Source: JAUILH01 sp965230535
GTDB taxonomy: Bacteria; Bacteroidota; Bacteroidia; Flavobacteriales_D; JAUILH01
Reading direction: 5' to 3'
DNA: 64,000 nt
NCBI GenBank assembly: GCA_965230535.1
Contig: OZ246009.1
Span: forward strand, 124,001-188,000
Translations under genes and position numbers: made by a program
Shown: positions 10,001 through 18,401 of the stretch, piece after piece
Position numbering within the stretch: the stretch's first letter is position 1
How the letters are laid out: every line of letters starts with the position of its first letter
The notes under the pieces: generated by a model
Told to the model about the DNA's origin: nothing
Databases searched by the model: none
The model's input: only the letters and a program-made list of their open reading frames with translations

Positions 10001-10310
10001 TGATGGTGCTATCCATATTCTCAAAGTGAGAATATATCTTTGAAATTAGATCTGCGGCACTGGCAGAAGCTTGAAAAACGGAATGTTCTTGTGCAAAATG
10101 ATACTGGAGTTTCCCCAAACCCAATACTTCTTCAAATGATTGTTGTCCCTGGGTCTGAAGTTTATGCTTCATCACAGCATCCAGTGCAAGTAATCTTTCA
10201 GAAGGCTTGTATTGATTGTCGCCCCAAACACCCATTAATGAGTCAACATAAGCCTGACTCAGAATGACGTTTGAACAGGCCAATAGAATGGTAATGCAGA
10301 TCAACCTCAA
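7080..10310 (-). CDS. TPR-repeat protein with C-terminal CHAT (caspase-like) protease domain
   Basis: The 1076-aa product begins with a signal peptide-like segment (MRLICITILLACSNVILSQA). Residues about 40-600 contain at least ten TPR motifs, for example 'ALELYQMSLKTAQ' and 'LGTTYWELGDNEKAISYSKKAL'. The C-terminal third is a CHAT domain with the expected dyad: His901 in 'IHVASHGFF' and Cys992 in 'LSACETGLG'; 'GVFGLQRACKIAGA' and 'MSLWQIPDKAT' are further family signatures. CHAT proteins are clan CD cysteine peptidases, some of which act in bacterial immunity (gasdermin activation, Craspase). This one looks exported, so an envelope role is likelier. The start is TTG 10310, since no ATG exists near the signal peptide. 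It sits third in a tight four-gene minus-strand set. Confidence 0.88.
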   Translation of the reverse strand: MRLICITILLACSNVILSQAYVDSLMGVWGDNQYKPSERLLALDAVMKHKLQTQGQQSFEEVLGLGKLQYHFAQEHSVFQASASAADLISKIYSHFENMDSTIKYNVLSIKANELAGYKETAFEQRLQLAQVYTNTGKYRSIIELLEEPVREQETSLPITSIALGNFYLGSAYLFENDHIAAIKALEQSKKGIDLEANPFADFAITGYQAYSSAEAGLYKLSDSLFNRAFELMVFIDDVNAKCEIIQFRAKAYTLLGKYDEAINILNKQLKIPELSLTSLATVYQELGVINYDLGKYKEAIVHHKNAYSIFKQEQDLIGISSEQNNLARSYSALGQFGKALELYQMSLKTAQINANTSEIVVTYNNLGTTYWELGDNEKAISYSKKALKISKEINYDRQTTMSLYNLSLIYEDIDLDSVIYYKLESMRKYEEMGDDAGLADVYNDIGNLYHFDDAKGIEFHSESLKINRRLKRQVSIAGNLINLGHCYLSSDTKKAIQYYNEGCQLAKELGAQEFYKNGIISLTYVYFRNNELDSSRYYSNILVDIINYELEINFPKLIESEKLNYLRTFQEELLGLNHVFISDYDSSIENQNHLFELAIKYKGLLLQSAVKLKQKILHSSDTDKQARYATWLKAREKARDYSLTQTDRQRYQVTSDSLERILAKDTDLSFSSSINNHFERIQNKLESGEAAVEFIRYQEKHDTSNTTYYAAMVILQNKRRPVLLKICNEEDINTQLNNSSKSTLETTNDLYNGTALYDLAWAKIDSLLSSHKIGLVYYSPVGALNRVSITALINHHGKRLSQMYTMIQLSSTAEILNRKEDPALTNPSLLLYGGIRYSKENSSCDKDWAYLPGTLEEVSNISNNWPQDQYAIKTMTSHEATEASFKAQANEFTLIHVASHGFFFKHPDNISESLKKSSEQIEEPIEFRAGNIGQSFLSISNDPMDRSGLIFSGANEHCKSSESPKGDGILTANELTNLNLENVQLIVLSACETGLGDIVDNEGVFGLQRACKIAGAEKIIMSLWQIPDKATMEFMTLFYNELLSKNNIREAFRTAQNTMSKKYDPYFWAAFTLIE

Positions 10311-10329
10311 AATATGGGGATATGTTGAT

Positions 10330-10761
10330 TTACTTCAGTCCAACCATAACCGCCACACAGCCGGTTATCTCGAATTCATTTCGACTCTCATTGCCTTCTG
10401 CGGGGATTTTTATTTCCACGATCAGCTGTTGGGTGGTGGCGACTTTAAAATCGAAGGTATCAGAATCTGACTTTTGACTATCGAATACAAGGTTTTTAGA
10501 CGAATCGTAAATCTTAAACTCAGTGCCTTTGAAGGTTTCATCTGCACAGACCAAAAGACGGTATTTTTGCCCTTTGAAGAAGGTTAACATGATCTCTGCT
10601 TTATCTCCGGGAAACAGCTGTGCAAAGTTCATTTTACCATCATGAGTATAATCTCCAAGTTGTGGTCTACACTTTCTTTTTGCGTATCCTCTACACTGAC
10701 TTTGGCCAATAAATGGCGCAAAAAGCATCAGAAGTAGGGCTATTTTAACAATACTTTTCAT
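10330..10761 (-). CDS. Small secreted protein of unknown function in the CHAT operon
   Basis: The 143-aa product has a signal peptide (MKSIVKIALLLMLFAPFIG, then QSQC). A compact beta-rich domain follows, with 'GDYTHDGKMNFAQLFPGDKAEI', 'YRLLVCADE', 'EFKIYDSSKNLVFDSQ' and 'TFDFKVATTQQLIVEIKIP'; this resembles a C2- or pre-peptidase C-like sandwich seen in other Bacteroidota secreted proteins, though I cannot name the family. Start ATG 10761 has AAAGAG six bases upstream; an in-frame TTG at 10776 would overlap the previous gene. It starts 7 bases after the lipoprotein stop and ends 19 bases before the TPR-CHAT start, placing it firmly in that operon. Confidence 0.75.
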   Translation of the reverse strand: MKSIVKIALLLMLFAPFIGQSQCRGYAKRKCRPQLGDYTHDGKMNFAQLFPGDKAEIMLTFFKGQKYRLLVCADETFKGTEFKIYDSSKNLVFDSQKSDSDTFDFKVATTQQLIVEIKIPAEGNESRNEFEITGCVAVMVGLK

Positions 10762-10768
10762 AATCTCT

Positions 10769-11665
10769 TTATTCAATATATCCTGCTCTGATTTTTTCAG
10801 TCAATTCTTTTAACTCCAGTGCCATTTCTGGTGTCAACACCTTCACTGGTTGGGCACCAATTGTCATTTCTCCTTCAGCTTCAACAGTTTCTCCTACTTC
10901 TCCGCTGGTTTCCATTTTGTCGAAGATGGCTTTGATGGCTTGCAAATCTTTCATGGTAGCTTCATCTGCAATGCTGCTATTGTTCATGGCATCATTCAAG
11001 GCATTAATGCCAATGTGTTGATCGGCGATTACCTGACGCATGTCTTCATTTTCATCACTCAAATGTGTTGCCAGATAAAGCAGTTCAATCATAGCACCAG
11101 ACATCATGTATGAAGCTAAAACTTCACGTCTTTCTTCTCTAAGAAAACCTTCCAGCTCTGCATAAGTATCGTTGATGATTTGCATGGATTTATCTCTGTC
11201 TTCCATGTTGGCTTCAAACTCTGCCTGAATGTCCTCATCAAGTACTTTTTCCAGCCCTAATTGATTGCTTAAATACATGAATGCAGCCATATACTGAATT
11301 TCATCAGATCCCGTTTCCATCACATGCGCATAAGTCAAGTCAGCGGCATAAATTCCCAGATTCAAAGCTCTTTTTGTCTCTGATTCATACTTGGTAGCGT
11401 CTTCATAATTGTGCAACATTTCCGGATCTGCTTCCAAGCCAACAGATTTAATTTGCTTGGCCATAACATAAGGCGACGGTACATTCGCAAAGAAAACGTC
11501 AAACTCAACTCTCTCCGCTTTAGGGCCGGTAGAAGTTGTATCCTTTTCTATGTCTACAGTTTTCTGCTCGGGCTTTTTATCAGCACCTTCTTCCTTTTTC
11601 TCGTCTCCACATGCCTGAAACATTAATCCTGAGACAATTAGGCAAACACTTAATTTATTCATCAT
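10769..11665 (-). CDS. Putative outer-membrane or periplasmic lipoprotein, first gene of the CHAT operon
   Basis: The 298-aa product has a lipoprotein signal with lipobox LMFQAC (lipidated Cys near residue 19) and an acidic, Lys/Glu-rich linker. It continues as an almost wholly helical domain: 'RALNLGIYAADLTYAHVMETGSD' and 'MSGAMIELLYLATHL' are recognisable segments of an uncharacterised Bacteroidota lipoprotein family. ATG 11665 is followed by a second ATG at 11662; both give the same signal. It lies 30 bases after polA but has its own well-formed promoter overlapping the end of polA. Function unknown. Confidence 0.75.
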   Translation of the reverse strand: MMNKLSVCLIVSGLMFQACGDEKKEEGADKKPEQKTVDIEKDTTSTGPKAERVEFDVFFANVPSPYVMAKQIKSVGLEADPEMLHNYEDATKYESETKRALNLGIYAADLTYAHVMETGSDEIQYMAAFMYLSNQLGLEKVLDEDIQAEFEANMEDRDKSMQIINDTYAELEGFLREERREVLASYMMSGAMIELLYLATHLSDENEDMRQVIADQHIGINALNDAMNNSSIADEATMKDLQAIKAIFDKMETSGEVGETVEAEGEMTIGAQPVKVLTPEMALELKELTEKIRAGYIE

Positions 11666-11683
11666 TTTCAATTAGGGTGTTTT

Positions 11684-11714
11684 CAAATATAGGGTTTAGT
11701 GGGCGTCCAACCAA
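11684..11714 (-). promoter_or_regulatory. Bacteroidota promoter for the lipoprotein-CHAT operon
   Basis: On the minus strand the -7 box TATATTTG (11691-11684) matches TAnnTTTG exactly, and a TTG (11714-11712) lies 20 bases upstream, within the normal 17-23 spacing. ATG 11665 follows 18 bases after the -7 box. The promoter overlaps the last codons of polA. Confidence 0.65.
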
Positions 11715-14479
11715 TTATTTGCCACATCCATTTCAACCAGAAGTGGCACATTCATTTTGAACGCAGATTCCATTTTATTTTTCACCAAATCCTTCATGAG
11801 ATCCAATTCAGAGACATGTGCATCAAATACCAATTCATCATGTACTTGCAGAAGCATCTTACTCTTTAGGTTTTGTTTGGTCATTTCTTCGTGAATGTTG
11901 ATCATAGCCAGCTTGATAATGTCTGCGGCGGACCCTTGAATAGGTGCGTTGATGGCATTTCTTTCTGCATGACCTCTTACAATGGCATTGGCGGAATTGA
12001 TGTCTTTCAGGTATCGCCTTCGCTTCATGATGGTTTCAACATAGCCATTCTCTCTTGCAAAGCTTTGAATGTTAGAAATGTAGGATTTGATGGCAGAAAA
12101 CTGTTCGAAATAACTGTCGATAATTTCCTTCGCTTCACTTCTTTTAATGCCAATGGTTTGTGACAAACCAAATGCCGACTGACCGTAGAGGATACCAAAA
12201 TTGACTGCTTTGGCCTTACTTCTCATGTCACGCGTTACCTCATCTTTGCCAACACCAAATACTCGTGAAGCCGTAGATGCGTGAATATCTTCTCCGTTTG
12301 TAAAAGCTTCAATCATGTGTTGATCTTCACTTAATGCTGCAACAATTCTTAATTCAATTTGAGAATAATCTGCAGAAAGAAGCATGTGCTGGTCGTCTGC
12401 CGGAACAAAAGCTTTTCTCACGTACTGTCCCTGAGGCGTTCGGATTGGAATATTCTGGAGGTTCGGATTGTTCGAACTCAATCTTCCGGTTGCCGCTACT
12501 GTTTGATAGTAGGTGGTGTGGATTCTGCCAGTATTTGAATTCACCAGTTCAGGAAGTGTATCCACGTAAGTAGATTTAAGCTTACGTAACATGCGATATT
12601 CCAGAATTTTTGGAATGATGTCGTGTTTGTCTTTAAGCTTGCTCAGGATGTCTTCACTGGTGGCGTACTGACCTGTTTTGGTCTTTTTAGCTTTGGCATC
12701 CAGTGCCATTTTATCAAAAAGAACTTCACCCAACTGTCTTGGAGAATCTACATTGAATTCTGTCTCTGCCATAGACTGGATATCGGCATTGAGCGTATCA
12801 ATTTGCCCACCAATTTCTTCAGAGTAGGATTTGAGCATATCCGAATTCAGCTTGATGCCCTCATTTTCCATATCTGCCAACACCCGAATAAGTGGCATCT
12901 CCATACTTTCATAGAGCTTCTTGAAATCATCATTGTTCAGTTGAGGTTCGAACAGTTCTTTAAGTTGCCAGGTAATGTCGGCATCTTCACAAGCATAGTT
13001 CACGATTTCCAAAGGCTCGAGATCACGCATGCTTTTCTGGTTCTTTCCTTTTTTACCGATCAAAGTCTCAATAGAGATTGGCTTATAGTTGAGATAGGTT
13101 TCGGCCAGATAGTCCATCCCGTGTTTCATGTCCGGTTGCAGCAAATAATGTGCAATCATGGTGTCAAACAAGTAGCCCTCAACCGTAATGTCATATTTTT
13201 TAAGGACATTGATGTCGTACTTTAGGTTTTGTCCGGTTTTGGCAATGGCCCCATTCTCAAATACAGACTTTAACAGCCTCATTCTGTTCTTACACGACTC
13301 AAAATCCTCAGAAAAAGGAATGTAGTAAGCTTCATTGGTTTTCCATGAAATAGCCAGTCCAACCAGTTCGGCTGTGAGTGGATCCAATCCTGTAGTTTCA
13401 GTGTCAAAACAAAAGTTGCTTTGCGAGTTTAACTTGTCGGCCAAATCTTTAATGGCCTCATCTGTTTCAATCAATTGATAGTTGACATCAATGTCTTCAA
13501 CTGTTTTGAGGCTTACCAGATTGCTCTCTTCAGGCTGAGGATCTCCCGCTACACCAAACAGATCCATTTGTCCTTCTGTGGCTTGCTGAACTTGGATTTC
13601 TTCGCCAAAGACTCTTTTCGCAAGGGTTCTAAATTCCAATTCGGAGAAGAGTTCCATAACTTTTTCTTTGTTTGGAGGATCTATAATTAGTTTGTCCGGT
13701 TCAAACTCAATTGGCACATCCAAAATAATGGTAGCGAGCATTTTTGACAACAAACCTTGTTCTGCGTAAGTAATTACGTTCTCCTGTTGCTTGCCTTTAA
13801 GTTCGTGCGAATGAGCAATCAAACCTTCTACACTGCCGTACTTGCCAACTAATTTTTTAGATGTTTTTTCACCAATTCCCGGAATTCCGGGAATGTTATC
13901 TACGGCATCACCCCAAAGTCCCAAAATGTCAATAACCTGCTCTGGCCGTTCAACTTCAAACTTCTCCTGTACTTCTTTAATGCCCCAAATCTCTGGCCCT
14001 TTGCCGCCTCTTCCGGGACGGTACATAAAAATGTTTTCACTCACCAACTGAGCATAATCCTTATCAGGCGTCATCATGTAGGTTGTGAAGCCATGTTTCT
14101 CTGCTTGTTTGGCTAAAGTTCCTACAACGTCATCCGCTTCATAGCCACTCACTTCCAGCAGAGGAATGTTGAAGGCTTCAACCATTTGTTTGATGTATGG
14201 CAGAGACTTGCGAATGTCCTCCGGAGTCTCTTCTCTATTGGCTTTATACTGGGTATATTCAACTGCACGATTTGTTGGTCCAGGAGGATCAAAAACCACC
14301 CCAATGTGTGTTGGGTTTTCTTTCTTGATCAGATCAATCATGGTATTGGTGAAGCCAAAAATGGCTGAGGTATTGAGCCCTTTAGAGTTGATTCTTGGGT
14401 TCTTGATGAACGCGTAATAACTTCTGTAAATGAGCGCAAATGCATCAAGGAGAAAGAGTTTTTTAGGTTGATCTGACAT
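11696..14479 (-). CDS. polA: DNA polymerase I
   Basis: The 927-aa protein has all three classic domains. Residues about 5-300 form the 5'-3' exonuclease ('LLLDAFALIYRSY'-type opening, 'VSGYEADDVVGTLA', 'TPDKDYAQLV'). Residues about 335-515 form a 3'-5' exonuclease with an intact 'DTETTGLDP' acidic motif, so proofreading is probably retained. Residues about 550-927 form the polymerase, with motif A 'LLSADYSQIELRI', motif B 'RSKAKAVNFGILYGQS' and motif C 'LLQVHDELVFD'. It fills gaps in excision repair and removes RNA primers. Length matches the family. It is transcribed away from the T9SS cargo gene at 14679-16382 and separated from it by a terminator; a near-match -7 box (TATCTTTA) lies upstream of the start. 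Confidence 0.98.
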   Translation of the reverse strand: MSDQPKKLFLLDAFALIYRSYYAFIKNPRINSKGLNTSAIFGFTNTMIDLIKKENPTHIGVVFDPPGPTNRAVEYTQYKANREETPEDIRKSLPYIKQMVEAFNIPLLEVSGYEADDVVGTLAKQAEKHGFTTYMMTPDKDYAQLVSENIFMYRPGRGGKGPEIWGIKEVQEKFEVERPEQVIDILGLWGDAVDNIPGIPGIGEKTSKKLVGKYGSVEGLIAHSHELKGKQQENVITYAEQGLLSKMLATIILDVPIEFEPDKLIIDPPNKEKVMELFSELEFRTLAKRVFGEEIQVQQATEGQMDLFGVAGDPQPEESNLVSLKTVEDIDVNYQLIETDEAIKDLADKLNSQSNFCFDTETTGLDPLTAELVGLAISWKTNEAYYIPFSEDFESCKNRMRLLKSVFENGAIAKTGQNLKYDINVLKKYDITVEGYLFDTMIAHYLLQPDMKHGMDYLAETYLNYKPISIETLIGKKGKNQKSMRDLEPLEIVNYACEDADITWQLKELFEPQLNNDDFKKLYESMEMPLIRVLADMENEGIKLNSDMLKSYSEEIGGQIDTLNADIQSMAETEFNVDSPRQLGEVLFDKMALDAKAKKTKTGQYATSEDILSKLKDKHDIIPKILEYRMLRKLKSTYVDTLPELVNSNTGRIHTTYYQTVAATGRLSSNNPNLQNIPIRTPQGQYVRKAFVPADDQHMLLSADYSQIELRIVAALSEDQHMIEAFTNGEDIHASTASRVFGVGKDEVTRDMRSKAKAVNFGILYGQSAFGLSQTIGIKRSEAKEIIDSYFEQFSAIKSYISNIQSFARENGYVETIMKRRRYLKDINSANAIVRGHAERNAINAPIQGSAADIIKLAMINIHEEMTKQNLKSKMLLQVHDELVFDAHVSELDLMKDLVKNKMESAFKMNVPLLVEMDVANNWLDAH

Positions 14480-14605
14480 GTTTCTTCAAGTTTGATTTAA
14501 AGATAAGGATTTGAATGGGAGGCGGACTTGAATGTTGATGGTTTTGGAAAAAAGTCTCAATTATCGATTCCAAAGTATTCCTTGTAATAGATGACAGAAA
14601 ACAAT

Positions 14606-14635
14606 AAAGCCGATCGGAATGTCCCAATCGGCTTT
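14606..14635 (-). terminator. Rho-independent terminator after the 14679-16382 gene
   Basis: AAAGCCGAT (14606-14614) pairs with ATCGGCTTT (14627-14635), with an inner GG/CC pair in the loop. Read on the minus strand the stem ends in TTTATTGTTTT. It lies 43 bases beyond the stop at 14679. Confidence 0.7.
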
Positions 14636-14678
14636 GATTACCTCAATTATTTTAGTTAAGATTTCCGTGCCCTTATAG

Positions 14679-16382
14679 TTATTCTACAATTACTTTGGTT
14701 TCAGTCGTTGACTCTCCATTGAACCATCGTATCATGTATAGTCCACTACTTTCTTTAGTAAGATCAACCTGCATGGCGTTTTTAACAGAGTTTGATTGCC
14801 AAACGATTCGTCCTGAGGCATCCATTACATCCACCTTAGATTCCGTGCCACTGTTTCCTTTGAAATCTATGTTGAAAATTCCAGTGGTTGGATTAGGATA
14901 TACGACCATTTTATTTTCTTCTTCCTGAAGCTTTTCGGTTTCCAATCGCTTTTGAGGCTCTTCTCCCGGAGGTGTTCCATGTTTTTCCCATAGTTGATCT
15001 AGAAGTTCTATTCTTCTGCTTTCGGCGTCTTCCGCTCTTGAGCCAGAAATCTCCTGATCGAGCACACCTTCTGTAGTTGGTCTTGGTGCACATCCATAAG
15101 GATTCATATCAAGAGAAACGGTTGCAGTTGCTGTACACCAATCATCACAATCTGACCAAACTGCTCGACTGATTTTATAAGTATGTCCGTATAGGAAATG
15201 TCCATGTATATATGAAGTATTTTTTATACAGGTGACGGGATCATACTCTGGAAAATCATTTAAAAATCCGTTCGCATTACCATATGTTGACCCCCACCAT
15301 TCTTGATAATTCTGGCCTACGCATCCATTGGTTAAGTCCTCAACTTGCCACCAAAAGTGTGGGTTTTGAGAGATTGCGGGAAAAGCAGATTGCAGGGCTG
15401 TAGCACGAATGCTGTAATAAGAGCCCTTGTGAATGGTCTCAATATCAAACGCGGCATTTAAATGTCCGGCTAACTCGGTTACTGTGAATGTACCTGAAGT
15501 ATAGCAGAAATGGCCTGCTGTTGATTGTATATATGCAGCCACATAGTAGTTTCCGGGACTGGTCGGCGTGAAACACGGCCCATTTGATAGATAGGTTAAT
15601 TGAAGGCCTTCATCTTTATACCACCACGTGCTTGGCCCGAATCCAGTTGGGCATATTTGTGATCCTACGCCATTACACATAGTTTGATCAGGAATATTTA
15701 TCTGGGGCTGAATGACAGTAACGGTTACTTGGTCACTTGCTGAGCATCCAATATTATTATACCCTGTTACGGTATAGGTAGTTGTTTGTGAAGGACTCAC
15801 GCTCACAGAGCTTCCTGATCCGGCACCATTATCCCATTGATATGTATTAGCTCCGGTAGCACTGAGTGTCACCTGGTCTCCCTGACAAATAATGACATCC
15901 TGACTAGCAGTAACGTTCATGGCTGGGAACACGTCTAGCCGACCGTCTTCATAGTTCCATCCGATAAAACTTCCATATGCTGCCCCCGGTATGCCTCCAT
16001 TGGAACTAGGTTTGACATACCGAACTTCACAATTTATCCCCGTTGATAAGACTTGGAAATTGGCTAAAACTGATACAGTATCACCATATTGCCATTGATT
16101 AGCGGGAATAACCTTTATTTGAGTGGAGCCAACCCAAAAATGATATTCTCCGTAGGTCACATCTCCATTAACTATCGGAGTGCCATTCATGCCTATACTG
16201 AAGACACCTTTTCTAGACTTATTTATCAGATATAGGTAGTCTCCTTCACATGCTTGTTGATGAAATACTTGATTTCCACCATTGGCATCACAAAAATTCC
16301 ATTCGAGATTGAAGCCGGTTACCTGTGCTTGGGCCGTTAGCATTGATCCTATCAGAATCATTGTTGACACTATTTTTTTCAT
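14679..16382 (-). CDS. Secreted Ig/PKD-like protein with T9SS type A sorting domain
   Basis: The 567-aa precursor starts at ATG 16382 (MKKIVSTMILIGSMLTAQAQ signal peptide); an ATG two codons up is less likely. The middle holds Ig/PKD-like modules of the Bacteroidota surface type ('VIICQGDQVTLSATGANTYQW', 'YTVTGYNNIGCSASDQVTVTV') and several cysteines. A Glu/Arg-rich linker (about 455-490) leads to the sorting domain 'MVVYPNPTTGIFNIDF' ... 'STTETKVIVE'. No catalytic motif is visible. It is probably a surface-displayed adhesin or structural protein exported by T9SS. Confidence 0.82.
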   Translation of the reverse strand: MKKIVSTMILIGSMLTAQAQVTGFNLEWNFCDANGGNQVFHQQACEGDYLYLINKSRKGVFSIGMNGTPIVNGDVTYGEYHFWVGSTQIKVIPANQWQYGDTVSVLANFQVLSTGINCEVRYVKPSSNGGIPGAAYGSFIGWNYEDGRLDVFPAMNVTASQDVIICQGDQVTLSATGANTYQWDNGAGSGSSVSVSPSQTTTYTVTGYNNIGCSASDQVTVTVIQPQINIPDQTMCNGVGSQICPTGFGPSTWWYKDEGLQLTYLSNGPCFTPTSPGNYYVAAYIQSTAGHFCYTSGTFTVTELAGHLNAAFDIETIHKGSYYSIRATALQSAFPAISQNPHFWWQVEDLTNGCVGQNYQEWWGSTYGNANGFLNDFPEYDPVTCIKNTSYIHGHFLYGHTYKISRAVWSDCDDWCTATATVSLDMNPYGCAPRPTTEGVLDQEISGSRAEDAESRRIELLDQLWEKHGTPPGEEPQKRLETEKLQEEENKMVVYPNPTTGIFNIDFKGNSGTESKVDVMDASGRIVWQSNSVKNAMQVDLTKESSGLYMIRWFNGESTTETKVIVE

Positions 16383-16534
16383 ATACATTGTATTGCTTTT
16401 AGTTGATTATGTGGCAATACTAGCCTTCAATCTCTTTGAAAAAAGACCGGATGTTTGGATGGTTGAGGACTTGGTTTATTTGGTGGAACCAAATGTGTTT
16501 TTGGTTAAAGGAAGTCTTATACTGAGGCCAAGAA

Positions 16535-17263
16535 CTACCAGATCGAAAAATTCAGTCCAGCGTTAAATGAAACGTTAATAATGCGAATGTCCGGAACTTG
16601 TTTGTCGTGATAATTCTCACTCTCTAAATTCTTTAAAGAATTTAACTGGTAATAAGCATTCAGACCAAGGTTGAGTTTGAGCTTTTCTTTTAGCTGGATA
16701 CTACGTGCATATCCCATAGTTCCCAAAAAGGATAGATTATTCATGACTGATTTTCGATCTGTTTCATTGAGTCGACTATGGCCCCATTCTCCAATAGGGC
16801 TGGTTTCATATGAATAAACAATGTTACCTTTTACTTTTCCATCTATCATAATACTGGGAACAACACCAAGAGATAGTTTATGGCTATGTTCTTTTCCAAA
16901 AAGAATTCCCACTTTAATAGGCACACTCCAGTATTGAAGGTCGTAAGTGCCGTTTTTTGCATAGTAGTAACTGTAGTCGCTTGTCCTAATTGAAATTTTC
17001 TCACCAGAAACTCTATACTTTGAATATCCTATTCCGGTTGATAACTCAACCCTTTTTCCAAAAATAATACCATGCTCAAAGGATAGGCCATAACTATGAC
17101 TTAGTTGGTACGTAGTTGGATGGTAGCTGCTAGTATTTTCTTCATTGACAATGAATGTGGAGACGCCATTCTCCAGGTTAACTCCAAAATAATAACTTAA
17201 ATCCTGTGCGTTTGTTTGCAGAGAGAAACAAGCAAGAAGTAATATGAGTTTATATCTAAGCAT
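16535..17263 (-). CDS. Outer-membrane beta-barrel protein (PorT-like fold)
   Basis: The 242-aa protein has a signal peptide (MLRYKLILLLACFSLQTNAQ) and then alternating strands typical of small Bacteroidota barrels: 'YYFGVNLENGVSTF', 'GLSFEHGIIFGKRVELSTGIGYS', 'VPIKVGILFG', 'KLNLGLNAYYQLNSL', ending 'FNAGLNFSIW' with a C-terminal aromatic residue as expected for Bam-dependent insertion. The start is ATG 17263: a longer frame from 17290 would be encoded by the terminator hairpin of the upstream gene. Function unknown; such barrels are often structural or accessory to secretion. Confidence 0.75.
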   Translation of the reverse strand: MLRYKLILLLACFSLQTNAQDLSYYFGVNLENGVSTFIVNEENTSSYHPTTYQLSHSYGLSFEHGIIFGKRVELSTGIGYSKYRVSGEKISIRTSDYSYYYAKNGTYDLQYWSVPIKVGILFGKEHSHKLSLGVVPSIMIDGKVKGNIVYSYETSPIGEWGHSRLNETDRKSVMNNLSFLGTMGYARSIQLKEKLKLNLGLNAYYQLNSLKNLESENYHDKQVPDIRIINVSFNAGLNFSIW

Positions 17264-17273
17264 TGTTTGGTGC

Positions 17274-17306
17274 AAAAAAAACGCCCTCATTTAACGAGGG
17301 CGTTTT
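17274..17306 (-). terminator. Strong Rho-independent terminator after the MORN-like gene
   Basis: AAAACGCCCTC (17278-17288) pairs with GAGGGCGTTTT (17296-17306) around a 7-nt loop, followed on the minus strand by a run of eight Ts (17281-17274). It lies 16 bases past the stop at 17323. Confidence 0.9.
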
Positions 17307-17322
17307 ACAAAATATTGTGTTT

Positions 17323-18228
17323 TTAGAATTCCAGTACTCCGTCTCCAAAGTACTTTCCTTTCTTATAAATTTCAATTTTGTAGAGTAAGTTGTTCTTATC
17401 GTACTTGTACCACTTACCATCCATCAATCTTCCGTTTTCAAAGTAACCATCTTGCTCAAGGTCACCATTCTTATTATAGATTTTAGTGAATACCTTGTGA
17501 AGTTTTCCTTTGCTGGCTCCTGGATTTTGTTGTCCCGGATCAACCTTAGTTGTTGTCTTACCAGTACTTGCTACGGCAGTTTTAGGAGGATTAACTCTTT
17601 TCTTTTTAACCAGTGTCCCGGTCTTTACTTTACCTTCGTTCATTACCATCTCTTCCATCACGTCTCCGTTTGGATAGTAGCGAACCAGCTTTCCGGACTC
17701 AACTCCGTTTTTAGATTCGTATTCTAATTCAGGTGTCCCGTCATCAGATCTGTAAATTACTTTACCTTCTGTTTTTCCAGCCGAGTTAAATGTTTTCTCT
17801 TGTGTTACAATGCCCTTCTCGTTCTTCTTGATATAAGGCCCAACGTATTTGTTGCCTTTCCATGTACCAGACTCTGCTACTTTTGGCTCTCCAGATGTTG
17901 TGTTGTGATATTTTGTGTATTTGCCGTTTGGTCTGTTGTACTTGTATTCAATTTCGCTCTTTAAACGATTTGCAGGGTAGTAAAATTTCCACATACCGTG
18001 CTTTCTGTTGTCTTTGTACGGACCTTCCTCAATCTTATCCGTAGCAGCATATCCTGCTTTCGGTTTGTCCTTCCCATAGTATACCCAATGACCCTGCTTT
18101 TTACCTGCCTGGTCGGTTTGGTTTTTCTGATCCTGAGAATCATCCTCAGATATGCTCACATTATTGGCATAATTGGTTTGCCAGATAAAGGCGAGAGCTA
18201 GGGTAGGCAATAATTTCAATACTTTCAT
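17323..18228 (-). CDS. Secreted MORN-repeat-like (YwqK-type) protein
   Basis: The 301-aa product starts at ATG 18228 (MKVLKLLPTLALAFIWQTNYA signal peptide); an upstream extension to 18261 lacks a signal. It consists of repeated MORN-like units: 'KQGHWVYYGKDKPKAGY', 'GPYKDNRKHGMWKFYYP', 'NGKYTKYHN', 'SGKLVRYYPNGDVMEE', 'LMDGKWYKYDKNN'. Database labels for this kind often read 'toxin-antitoxin system YwqK family antitoxin', but nothing here points to a toxin. Export suggests an envelope role. A strong terminator isolates it from the barrel gene downstream. Confidence 0.75.
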   Translation of the reverse strand: MKVLKLLPTLALAFIWQTNYANNVSISEDDSQDQKNQTDQAGKKQGHWVYYGKDKPKAGYAATDKIEEGPYKDNRKHGMWKFYYPANRLKSEIEYKYNRPNGKYTKYHNTTSGEPKVAESGTWKGNKYVGPYIKKNEKGIVTQEKTFNSAGKTEGKVIYRSDDGTPELEYESKNGVESGKLVRYYPNGDVMEEMVMNEGKVKTGTLVKKKRVNPPKTAVASTGKTTTKVDPGQQNPGASKGKLHKVFTKIYNKNGDLEQDGYFENGRLMDGKWYKYDKNNLLYKIEIYKKGKYFGDGVLEF

Positions 18229-18401
18229 ATCACAAGTAGCTTTAAATAGCACGCAACACACAAGTTACGAATATATAAGTTTTTCCCAAACAGTTTTCGA
18301 TTAATCAAGAAAAAACGAAGACAAACATTTGCTTTTCTTCAGACGAAATGAACTGTTTAATTGTTATACGTGCATACCTTTTCAAAGGTTGTGCCAAAAT
18401 A

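Noticed and set aside
12623..13225. 200-codon open frame opposite polA
   Set aside because: polA domains are complete across this stretch on the other strand, and the frame's protein is Cys/Phe/His-rich without any recognised motif; it is a shadow.
16535..17290. Longer start for the beta-barrel gene at 17290
   Set aside because: The extra nine codons are encoded by the strong terminator of the upstream gene; the signal peptide starts at 17263.
17323..18228. Toxin-antitoxin role for the YwqK-like protein
   Set aside because: The protein is exported, its repeats are MORN-like, and no toxin gene is adjacent; the antitoxin label is a database habit only.
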